In this document: positions 7,903 through 14,672 of the stretch, piece by piece
Layout of the letters: the number at the start of each line of letters is the position of its first letter
How positions within the stretch are numbered: position 1 is the first letter of the stretch
From: Candidatus Melainabacteria bacterium
GTDB lineage: Bacteria > Cyanobacteriota > Vampirovibrionia > Obscuribacterales > Obscuribacteraceae
Direction: 5' to 3'
Length of the DNA: 64,000 bases
NCBI GenBank assembly: GCA_016716405.1
Contig: JADJWK010000004.1
Coordinates: 186,001 to 250,000 of the forward strand
The notes under the pieces: model-generated
Seen by the model: only the letters and a program-made list of their open reading frames with translations
Database searches by the model: none
What the model was told of the DNA's origin: nothing
Position numbers and translations under genes: made by a program

Positions 7903-8406
7903 TTACTTTTTGCTGGACGAGGCTTCTGCGGCGGCCTTCTTGTCGCCTTTCTTTTCGCCGGCTCCGGCAATGCGTCCCTTTATGATCTCCACCGAGCAGG
8001 GCGCCTTTTTCAGCACTTCCTCGGCAACGCTTCCCAGGAGGAACTTCTGGAAGCCCTTTCGACCATGGGATCCCATCACCACCAGATCGGCTTGCCACTC
8101 CTCGGCGCATCTGCAGACCTCCTGGGCGATAAGGCCGGAGGTAACCCTGGCTTCCACCGAATTGACCTTGAGCTTCTCCTTCAAGCGAGCCCCGGCCGAA
8201 GCAGTAATCTCGGCGCACTCTTCATACATCTGCTCCTCGAAGCGCTCAGCCGATTCGGGCATATGCCCGAGACCGAACTCGGTGGGCACGATCTCTTTGA
8301 CCATCAGCACCATGAACTGGTCTTCGTCCTTGAAGGGACGCTCCACCAGGAACTCCACGGCCTGCTGCGAGCACTCGGATCCATCGACAGCCAGCAGAAT
8401 TTTCAT
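7903..8406 (-). CDS. Universal stress protein, first gene of the P-ATPase operon
   Basis: 167 aa. Usp domain from MKILLAVDGSECSQQAVEF to the ATP loop GSHGRKGFQKFLLGSV and the KAPCSVEII strand. A 25-residue tail rich in Lys, Ala and Ser follows (KKGDKKAAAEASSSKK). The ribosome site GGAGGG lies 5 nt before the ATG. The downstream P-ATPase starts one nucleotide after its stop. The 105-nt upstream gap (8407-8511) must hold the operon promoter; no clear hexamers were recognised. Confidence 0.93.
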   Translation of the reverse strand: MKILLAVDGSECSQQAVEFLVERPFKDEDQFMVLMVKEIVPTEFGLGHMPESAERFEEQMYEECAEITASAGARLKEKLKVNSVEARVTSGLIAQEVCRCAEEWQADLVVMGSHGRKGFQKFLLGSVAEEVLKKAPCSVEIIKGRIAGAGEKKGDKKAAAEASSSKK

Positions 8407-8511
8407 GTTTTCCCTCCTTCTCCGGGATCATCCTTCCGATTGACCCAGCTTATTGTCGAGGATACCGGACCCGGTGACATCGGCCCCAGTATTGAAAAGA
8501 AGCCCTGATTG

Positions 8512-9993
8512 TCACTGGGAGCCTCCTCTCATACTCTCCAGCATCCGGTCCGCCTGATCGATGCCCCCCTGGCTGGCTTTCTTGAGCCAGTGGGCCGCCA
8601 GGGTGCTGCTTTTCTGGACGCCGAGACCGCGGGCGAACATGCAGCCCAGAAGGTACTGCGCCCTGGCATTGCCTTTCTCGCTGGCTTGATTGATGAGCTC
8701 GAAAGCCCTGGCATAGTCCTTGCCGACGCCCGTGCCCCGGAGATAGAGGATCCCCAGTTGCCCCTGGGCATCACTGTCCCCGGCGGCGGCGCCCTTTTCG
8801 AGCCATTTCAAGCCTTCTTCGAGATTCTGGTCGACGCCTATGCCGTTCACGTACATGGCGCCCACCTGGCCCTGTGCCGCCGCCACCCCGAGCTCGCCAG
8901 CCCGGCGATACCAGAGGAAGGCTTCCTCGAAGGAGCGGAGCCTGACCAGCTCCAGAGCTCTCTCCATGTAGAGGGAAGGCTTATCGATGGTATCGATGGC
9001 GTCTCCAGAAGCAGGACCCGAGGCAGGAGCGGTCCTGGTGAGAGTGGAGGGAACCATTGCCACCACGGGAGTCTTGCTGCTCACCATATGGTAGGGCTCC
9101 GCCGCCCTCGGCTTGGCCGGCGGCGCCAGAAGAGAGACCGGCTTGCCTCGCCAGCGGCTTTTCATGAGGGGCACCTGGTCGGCTTTACGGTCGAAGCGCA
9201 CTTCCTGCTGGACCTTGTCCTTCAGATCTTCGTAGGCCGAAGGCAGGGAGGTGAGCGGTCCCTCCGCCTGGAGAGCCTCCATGAGCTGCCTGGTGAAAAC
9301 CCCGTTCCTGTAGCGCTTGGACTCCCAGGATCTCTGGTCGGCAGTGCTGGAGCTAAGAATTATCTGACCTTCCCCGACCTCGTTTTCCAGCTTGAAATTG
9401 GCCGGACGGTAGAGACCCTTGCCGCCGGCTTCGGCGGCACCGCTGTTACAGGCATCGAGAAGGAGCACGATCCGGTCGCAGCCGGTGCGATGCTTGACCG
9501 TATTGGCCAGATCGCCCAGGCGGAGACCGGTAGCGAAAAGACTGTCCCGGTGCGTGTTGTAGGCGATGAGAAAATTGTCCTGGGCGACATCGATCTCTTT
9601 CGGGCTGCCATGGCTGGAAGCGTAAATCACCACCAGGTCGTCGGGCAGGACCCGGCGAGGCAGCCAGTCGTCTCCCAGAGCTTTCTTGATGTTGTCGTCG
9701 GTAGCCTGCTCGTTGATCAGGAGCAACACATGATCCTTCTGGAAGTTTCCTTTGGTCACGAGAAAGTCGGCAAAATCCCGGGCGTCCTTGGCCGAAAACT
9801 GAAGCGCCGGAATGGTCGGGTCCTCGAAGCGATCCACGCCAATCACCAGAGCCCACTTGTCCTTGATCGGTCTGTCCTCGACAGCCTCAGAGGCGGATTC
9901 CGAAGCCCGGTCCGCTGCCGGAGCGGGGCTCTGGGCTTCGACCGGGCAGCCGAGTAGCAAGAGAGCCAGAGCAAGAGCCGAGGTGCGTTTCAT
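8512..9993 (-). CDS. Exported caspase-like (peptidase C14) lipoprotein with Sel1 repeats
   Basis: 493 aa from the ATG at 9993, which has AAGGA at 9 nt; an ATG at 10002 sits directly on that site. The signal peptide ends in LLLLGC, a possible lipobox. The caspase-hemoglobinase fold runs about 44-260: WALVIGVDRFED (beta1), catalytic His in YASSH128G, catalytic Cys in LLLDAC182NSG, then an ILSSSTADQRSWESK segment. This His/Cys dyad is that of metacaspase-like C14 peptidases with basic-residue specificity; specificity is not visible here. After a Pro/Ala linker come about three Sel1-type repeats (about 330-480; AAAQGQVGAMYVNGIGV, DAQGQLGILYLRGTGV, ARAQYLLGCMFARGLGV). It is the last gene of a four-gene operon of exported proteins. 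Confidence 0.9.
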   Translation of the reverse strand: MKRTSALALALLLLGCPVEAQSPAPAADRASESASEAVEDRPIKDKWALVIGVDRFEDPTIPALQFSAKDARDFADFLVTKGNFQKDHVLLLINEQATDDNIKKALGDDWLPRRVLPDDLVVIYASSHGSPKEIDVAQDNFLIAYNTHRDSLFATGLRLGDLANTVKHRTGCDRIVLLLDACNSGAAEAGGKGLYRPANFKLENEVGEGQIILSSSTADQRSWESKRYRNGVFTRQLMEALQAEGPLTSLPSAYEDLKDKVQQEVRFDRKADQVPLMKSRWRGKPVSLLAPPAKPRAAEPYHMVSSKTPVVAMVPSTLTRTAPASGPASGDAIDTIDKPSLYMERALELVRLRSFEEAFLWYRRAGELGVAAAQGQVGAMYVNGIGVDQNLEEGLKWLEKGAAAGDSDAQGQLGILYLRGTGVGKDYARAFELINQASEKGNARAQYLLGCMFARGLGVQKSSTLAAHWLKKASQGGIDQADRMLESMRGGSQ

Positions 9994-9998
9994 CTTTT

Positions 9999-10340
9999 TC
10001 ATTCCTTCTTCTCGCTTTCCTTCCCGTCACCTTCTTTCTTCTCGTCTGCTTGCTTCTCGTCTGCTTGCTTCTCGTCTGATTTCTTCTCGTCCCCTTGCTT
10101 CTCGTCTGATTTCTTCTCGTCCCCTTGCTTCTCGCCTATCTTGGAAAGCGGCACCACGCGCCCTTCCGAGGAGCCGGACTGCCTGACGAATACCCTGATC
10201 CTGAAATCGCCGTCCTCGAGCCCTTTGAGCTCGAAGGTCCTGGTGAAGGACTGAGCCCGGGACGGCCCGGCGCCGCTCGCCAGCAAGCCCGGGAGAATGA
10301 AAAACAGGATGAGGAATGCCGCTCTGCTCATATTGATCAT
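9999..10340 (-). CDS. Small exported protein with charged repeat tail
   Basis: 113 aa, not recognised. A signal peptide covers about 1-29 (LILFFILPGLLASG then SRAQ). A short folded part (about 30-70) contains FELKGLEDGDFRIRVFVRQ, echoing the C-terminal strands of the neighbouring paralog (ELKREVLGSRVGAFRIV). The last 45 residues are 5-residue repeats of the type K-Q/K-A/S/G-D-E, very hydrophilic and probably disordered. GGAGGAG lies 11 nt before the ATG. It lies between the exported paralog pair and the caspase-like gene, with gaps of only 3-5 nt, so it is a likely part of the same exported complex. Confidence 0.75.
   Translation of the reverse strand: MINMSRAAFLILFFILPGLLASGAGPSRAQSFTRTFELKGLEDGDFRIRVFVRQSGSSEGRVVPLSKIGEKQGDEKKSDEKQGDEKKSDEKQADEKQADEKKEGDGKESEKKE
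10036..10135 (-). repeat. In-frame 15-nt tandem repeats (K-x-x-D-E coding)
   Basis: Seven imperfect copies of a 15-nt unit, with a 30-nt higher-order unit repeated twice in 10072-10131, encode the charged tail of the small exported protein. The units are in frame, so slippage would change tail length by five residues without a frameshift. The even spacing could be mistaken for a CRISPR, but there are no spacers. Confidence 0.85.
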
Positions 10341-10343
10341 CGC

Positions 10344-11252
10344 CTATTGAACTCCTCCGGCAGGAATGGGCACCACTTGCTGGTCGCCACCGATGATCTG
10401 CACCACCTGCGGTGTCATATTGCTGAGCACCAGCTCCACGGGCTGGGAAACGCTCTTGAGCCCGTTTATCGATACGGTCATTTTGCTGCGCTCTCCCTTC
10501 TTCAAGCGCAATTGCGACGCCGAAAGCCTCACCTGCAGGTTTACAAGATCGCACCTGGCGCCACGCCCCTTCTCCGAGAAAGACATCGTGGTGGCACCGA
10601 CTACATCGGCCGGGCTGCGGAAGACGATCATTCGCGGGCTCTCAGCCAGGATCGCGCAGGGCTTGCCGGCCACCGTCACTTCGGTATTCTCGGCGAGCCC
10701 GTCGGCCGCCACCTTGATGATAGCCGGGTGATTTCCCTGGGCGATGGCGGGGATCGTGCAGGCATCCGCATCGCCGGCCACAGCCTCATCGCTCTCGACT
10801 TTCAGGCGGTCATACTTGAGCTTGCGACCCTCGCGCACCAGAACCACCTCCAGCCCCCTGGTCTTCTCCGGTATCGTGCCACTGAAGAGAGGTCTGTCGA
10901 AAGTAGCCACCGGGGACTCGATCTTCTTGCTCTTCTCCGGCGCCGGCTCGGTGCTGTAGACGGCCGCTCTTCTCAGCTCTATCGAGCAGGTCTGGAGGGC
11001 TTTCAGATTGGCTTCCCTGCTTTCGGCGTCGCCGCCGAAAGGCTTGGCAGTCATGCTGCCTGATATCGTGTCCCCCGGATGCAATTCCGCCGGCAGGTAG
11101 ACGGTGATGAACCCCTCCTCCATCTGGAAGATGGTCTTGGTTATGCCTTCCTCGATTCTGGTGTCGACAGAGATTCTCGATGCCGCCAGGGCCTGCGATG
11201 CGGAAAGCAAGGCGGCAACTGCCAGGGAGGCGCTGAGAGCCGGTCTTTTCAT
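10344..11252 (-). CDS. Exported beta-rich protein, paralog of the upstream gene
   Basis: 302 aa from the ATG at 11252, which has GGAG 6 nt upstream. A signal peptide covers about 1-24. No named family was recognised. It aligns along its whole length with the protein encoded just upstream: YLPAELHPGDTISGSM near the N-terminus matches NLPADLRAGDTISGTI, and LSNMTPQVVQIIGGD near the C-terminus matches VQNLTPQVVNLEGGD. Alternating strands, Cys pairs and the VxVAGKPCAI / ESPRMIVFRSP segments suggest Ig-like or TIG-like domains. It probably acts outside the cytoplasmic membrane together with the caspase-like lipoprotein of the same operon; that is inference from gene order. Confidence 0.8.
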   Translation of the reverse strand: MKRPALSASLAVAALLSASQALAASRISVDTRIEEGITKTIFQMEEGFITVYLPAELHPGDTISGSMTAKPFGGDAESREANLKALQTCSIELRRAAVYSTEPAPEKSKKIESPVATFDRPLFSGTIPEKTRGLEVVLVREGRKLKYDRLKVESDEAVAGDADACTIPAIAQGNHPAIIKVAADGLAENTEVTVAGKPCAILAESPRMIVFRSPADVVGATTMSFSEKGRGARCDLVNLQVRLSASQLRLKKGERSKMTVSINGLKSVSQPVELVLSNMTPQVVQIIGGDQQVVPIPAGGVQ

Positions 11253-11269
11253 ACTGATCTCCATCAAGG

Positions 11270-12286
11270 TCAATCCACCGACTTGCTCAGCTTGTTCTTC
11301 TTCTCGGAGGGAACAAGCGCTGCCACTATCCTGAAGGCGCCCACCCTGGATCCGAGCACCTCTCTTTTGAGCTCCCAGGTGCCGGTGTCGGACTTCGCTC
11401 CCACCGACTGGACGTCACCACCCTCGAGATTGACCACCTGGGGCGTGAGGTTCTGGACCTTGACCATCACCGAGGGAGCGTTGTCCTTCAGGCCGACTAC
11501 CCGCACCAGGAGGCTGTGAGACTTGCCGCGCTCGACTTTGTTGGTGACCATGGAAAGACTGACCGAAAGTGCCGTGAACTCGCCCCGGAAAAGATGCTTC
11601 CCTTCTTTCAGGCGGAGCTTCAGGGTACCGGACATATTCTCCGGAGGCAAGAAAACCAGGGAGCGAGGCGATTGAGCCAGAGGCGTGGCGGCCTGGTCAT
11701 TGACGGTCACCTCGTTCATCCGGAAATCGCCCGGGAAGTCACCGCTAATGGCAACGGGCTTGTTGGCCTCCACGAAGCTCGAGACTCTGTAGCCCGCCGG
11801 CTCCGGTTCGGATGTGGCAGGAGCCACCTCAATCGTTTCGCTGCCGAGATTGGCGCCTTTCTTGTTGCTGAGCCGTATCTCGAGGCTGGTGGTATCGGCC
11901 GGGACAGTCAAGCGAAAGGTCCCGAGACGGGCATAGACCTCCTGCTTGCCCACGAACAAGATATAGTCGTTGAGCTTTTTGAGACTGCGCTGCTTGTAGG
12001 AGTCGTTCGACCCGTCAGGCTCCATCTGGATGGTACCGGATATGGTGTCACCCGCCCGCAGATCGGCAGGCAGGTTACAGCGTATGAGACCGCCGGAAGT
12101 ATCGAAGGTCACCGATGCCAGAGCCTGATCGATCTCCTTGAAAACCTTGCTGCCAAGGGCTTCTGCTCTGCTGGTAGCGAGCACTGCCAGGCAGACGATT
12201 ATGGATAATGCCTGGCGGAGAATGTGCCTGGCGCTCCAGTTTGAACCGAGGATCGAACTCAGGGCCGAACTCAGAATCAAGCTCAT
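11270..12286 (-). CDS. Exported beta-rich protein, first gene of the caspase operon
   Basis: 338 aa. The N-terminal signal is long, with a hydrophobic core around residues 25-40 (ALSIIVCLAVLA). The mature part is beta-rich and paralogous to the next gene (shared GDTISG, SPRSLVFLPP / SPRMIVFRSP, TPQVVxLxGGD). It is longer at the C-terminus by a strand pair (GTWELKREVLGSRVGAFRIV) and a basic end. GGAGGG lies 5 nt before the ATG, and a -10 element is at 12329-12334. Function unknown; a TIG/Ig-like surface or chaperone role is only a structural guess. Confidence 0.8.
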   Translation of the reverse strand: MSLILSSALSSILGSNWSARHILRQALSIIVCLAVLATSRAEALGSKVFKEIDQALASVTFDTSGGLIRCNLPADLRAGDTISGTIQMEPDGSNDSYKQRSLKKLNDYILFVGKQEVYARLGTFRLTVPADTTSLEIRLSNKKGANLGSETIEVAPATSEPEPAGYRVSSFVEANKPVAISGDFPGDFRMNEVTVNDQAATPLAQSPRSLVFLPPENMSGTLKLRLKEGKHLFRGEFTALSVSLSMVTNKVERGKSHSLLVRVVGLKDNAPSVMVKVQNLTPQVVNLEGGDVQSVGAKSDTGTWELKREVLGSRVGAFRIVAALVPSEKKNKLSKSVD

Positions 12287-12328
12287 GGAAACCCTCCCGG
12301 GAAGGCGCGACGAAGCGTTGAGGTTCCT

Positions 12329-12334
12329 ATTATA
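12329..12334 (-). promoter_or_regulatory. -10 element of the caspase operon
   Basis: TATAAT on the minus strand, 42 nt before the ATG at 12286 and inside the A/T-rich gap after the 12361-12717 gene. No good -35 hexamer is seen 16-18 nt upstream. Confidence 0.5.
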
Positions 12335-12360
12335 TTACTTAACTATCTGCTGCTTGCCGG

Positions 12361-12717
12361 CTATTGCTTACCGGCCTTGCCCGCCGCGCTCATGGCGTTG
12401 ATGATGGCGCTGATGCCTGTGAGCATATTGGCAGTGCCTGTATTTGCGGGAGCTTTGCCGTCCTTATCGGGCTCGTAGACGAGCCCGACCATGATTCCGC
12501 TTGGCTTGGGAATGCTCGTGTAAGGATTTGTTGTCTCGACCACGGTCCCGACAATCTCGTCGGTGGTCTCGTAACCGCCGTCGTCCGCGGCAGCGCTTGT
12601 GGACTCGGCGCCCCGGACGAAATTGATCCCGTACAGGAAGTCGTCGCCCTCAGCCAGGGCCGCCGGCGCTGCCAGCGACATAGCGAAAATCAAGAGCAGT
12701 ACTCGCCACCTGTGCAA
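12361..12717 (-). CDS. Small exported protein of unknown function
   Basis: 118 aa with a signal peptide (about 1-22, LIFAMSLAAPAALAEG). The mature part is short, Gly/Thr/Ala-rich, with VGTVVETTNPYTSIPKP and a C-terminal helix (LTGISAIINAMSAAGKAGKQ). No family recognised. The start codon is TTG with GGAG 10 nt upstream. It lies 74 nt upstream of the caspase operon on the same strand and may be cotranscribed with it or have its own promoter in 12718-12770. Confidence 0.7.
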   Translation of the reverse strand: MHRWRVLLLIFAMSLAAPAALAEGDDFLYGINFVRGAESTSAAADDGGYETTDEIVGTVVETTNPYTSIPKPSGIMVGLVYEPDKDGKAPANTGTANMLTGISAIINAMSAAGKAGKQ

Positions 12718-12864
12718 AGGACCCTCTCCGATAAGTGAGCTGACACCAAGTTAACACAGAAAGAGCATTTTTTGCGAGTAGCCTTTTGCGAGTACCCCTT
12801 TGCAGCAGATTTCGCCCTTCACCTTCGCCTGCTAGACTCCTTTGAGGACCGCAGGGGGTTAGTT

Positions 12865-13773
12865 ATGAAAGTTCTGATTGCCGTAGACGACTCTCAATTC
12901 TCCCAGGAGGCCCTGAACTTCGTGGGCCGCTGCCCCTGGCCGGACGCCAGCGAGTTTCGGGTTCTCAATGTCAACGAGGTGGACCGGGGCATCCTCATGG
13001 AGCTCAAGGCCGAGCACCCGGTGACCCTGAAAGAGTTCGAGGAGAAAGTCTACGGGGATGCCTCCAATCTCATCGCCACCCGGGTGGCGTACCTGAAAGA
13101 GAAACTTCCGGGAAAGACCATCGAAGGAAGGACAGAGCTCGGCGACCCCCGGGAGGCCATCCTCAAAACAGTGGAAGAGTGGCAGCCCCGGGTGCTCGTG
13201 ATGGGCTCCCACGGCAGGACAGGGATCAAGAAATTCCTTCTGGGGAGCGTCGCCGAGCAGGTTCTCTTGCGAGCCGGCTGTGCCGTGGTAATAGTCAAGG
13301 GAGAGCGCGACCAGGAGAACACCGACTTCCGGGTGCTCATCCCTATCGAGGACCGGTCCTGCATAGATCCCCTGGTCGATTTCTTGAGCGAATTCCCCAT
13401 CAAGCAGGCGAGCCACTGCAAGGTGGTGCATATCGTCACCCCGGTCCTGGTCAACAGCCTGATGAGCTTTTTGCCCGCCCCCCTCACCGAGGAGATAGCC
13501 AGGGACCGCTGGCGCAAGGGAGAAGAAATCACCGGCGCTTTCGTCGAGAGAATCAGAGGCTCATGGAACGAAGCTAACATCGAGCCGGTGGTGGTCGAAG
13601 GCGATACCAAGCTCGAGATCCTGGATATAATCGAGAAGTGGACACCGCATGTGGTGCTGCTCGGCTCACACAAGAAAAAAGGAATTGCCGCCCTGGGCAG
13701 TGTCTCGAGCGCCATAGTGGCACACTCGCCATGCACGACGGCAGTCATCCCCATTCCGGCGGACAGGGCTTGA
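12865..13773 (+). CDS. Tandem-domain universal stress protein
   Basis: 302 aa from the ATG at 12865, chosen because AGGGGG lies 6 nt upstream and the Usp strand begins directly (MKVLIAVDDSQFSQEALNF). Domain 1 (1-150) ends with GSHGRTGIKKFLLGSVAEQV, a complete ATP-binding loop. Domain 2 (about 158-298) ends with GSHKKKGIAALGSVSSAIV, where the G-9x-G spacing is shortened. So domain 1 probably binds nucleotide and domain 2 may be degenerate. The downstream CDF transporter gene overlaps its end by about 43 nt. Confidence 0.92.
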   Translation: MKVLIAVDDSQFSQEALNFVGRCPWPDASEFRVLNVNEVDRGILMELKAEHPVTLKEFEEKVYGDASNLIATRVAYLKEKLPGKTIEGRTELGDPREAILKTVEEWQPRVLVMGSHGRTGIKKFLLGSVAEQVLLRAGCAVVIVKGERDQENTDFRVLIPIEDRSCIDPLVDFLSEFPIKQASHCKVVHIVTPVLVNSLMSFLPAPLTEEIARDRWRKGEEITGAFVERIRGSWNEANIEPVVVEGDTKLEILDIIEKWTPHVVLLGSHKKKGIAALGSVSSAIVAHSPCTTAVIPIPADRA

Positions 13774-14666
13774 GCAGCGGATCGGAGAGAAAGAGCGGGT
13801 ACGAGAATCTTCGCCAGGCGAGAACAGTCTTCTGGCAAACTCTCCTCCTCAATCTCATTGTCTCGGCGAGCAAGCTCGTATGCGGTTTTCAGACCGGTGT
13901 ACTGAGCATGGTCGCCGATGGTTTCCACAGCCTCATGGACGCCTCCTCAAATATCGTCGGCATTCTTGGATTGACCATTTCCATCGAGCCTGCCGACCGG
14001 GGACACCCTTACGGGCACCGCAAATTCGAGGCCCTGGCCGCCATCGGCATTTCATTTCTCATGTTCCTGGCCGGAAGCGAGGTCGTGAAAGAAGTCTTCA
14101 ACCGCATGATCTCGCCGGATTCGGCGACTCTGAGGGTGGAGCCGATCTCTTACGCGATCATGATCGCGAGCATCATCATCTCGATTCTAGTTAGCCGCTA
14201 CGAAAAGAGCAAAGCCGAGGCACTGGGCTCCAACCTCCTGGCCGCCGACGCGCAGCACACTATGTCGGACGTCTACGCATCCCTGGGCGTGATCGCGGCC
14301 TTGCTCGCCGCCCAGATGAGGATCACCGCCATCGACCTGGTGGCATCAGTGGTGATCGTCCTCGCCATCTTCAAGGCCGGTTACGAGATTATCACCGCCA
14401 ATATGGGAATTCTCGTGGATGCCGTCGCCGTAGACGAGAGCGAAGTCGAAGCAATCGTCCGCGAGGTGGAAGGAGTGATCGGTTGCCACAAGGTCCGCAG
14501 CCGGGGAATGAAAGATCATATTTTCCTCGACCTGCACGTGCAGGTGCCCGGACATATCTCGGTGGAAGTAGGACATCAGATAGCCTATGCCGTGGAGGAA
14601 CGCCTGAAAGAAAGGCTCCAGGGCGTCATGGATGTGGTGGTCCACATCGAAGATCCGCATGAGTAG
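13731..14666 (+). CDS. Cation diffusion facilitator (CDF) metal efflux transporter
   Basis: 311 aa from the ATG at 13731, which gives a His-containing N-terminus (MHDGSHPHSGG) common in CDF proteins. A TTG at 13770, overlapping the Usp stop, is the alternative. Six transmembrane helices lie between about 33 and 225. The transport-site motifs are H66-SLM-D70 in TM2 and H177-TMS-D181 in TM5; an HxxxD/HxxxD pair is typical of Zn2+-type CDFs. The GHPYGHRKFE loop (92-101) and a cytoplasmic ferredoxin-like C-terminal domain (about 230-311, with HKVRSR and HIFLDLHVQVPG) are also present. It should export Zn2+ or a similar divalent ion by proton antiport in the inner membrane. Co-expression with a Usp suggests use under stress. 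Confidence 0.93.
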   Translation: MHDGSHPHSGGQGLSSGSERKSGYENLRQARTVFWQTLLLNLIVSASKLVCGFQTGVLSMVADGFHSLMDASSNIVGILGLTISIEPADRGHPYGHRKFEALAAIGISFLMFLAGSEVVKEVFNRMISPDSATLRVEPISYAIMIASIIISILVSRYEKSKAEALGSNLLAADAQHTMSDVYASLGVIAALLAAQMRITAIDLVASVVIVLAIFKAGYEIITANMGILVDAVAVDESEVEAIVREVEGVIGCHKVRSRGMKDHIFLDLHVQVPGHISVEVGHQIAYAVEERLKERLQGVMDVVVHIEDPHE

Positions 14667-14672
14667 ATCTGC

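Noticed and set aside
7902..7970. Longer P-ATPase start at the TTG at 7970
   Set aside because: It would overlap the Usp gene by 68 nt; the ATG at 7901 lies directly after the Usp stop. The TTG is not fully excluded, because AAGGGA precedes it.
8509..9957. Plus-strand open frame of 482 codons
   Set aside because: It is the reverse-complement shadow of the caspase-like gene, which has complete catalytic motifs, signal peptide and ribosome site. The shadow has no recognisable domain.
10036..10135. Regular repeats that look like a small CRISPR
   Set aside because: Units are 15 nt, contiguous, without spacers and in frame with a coding sequence.
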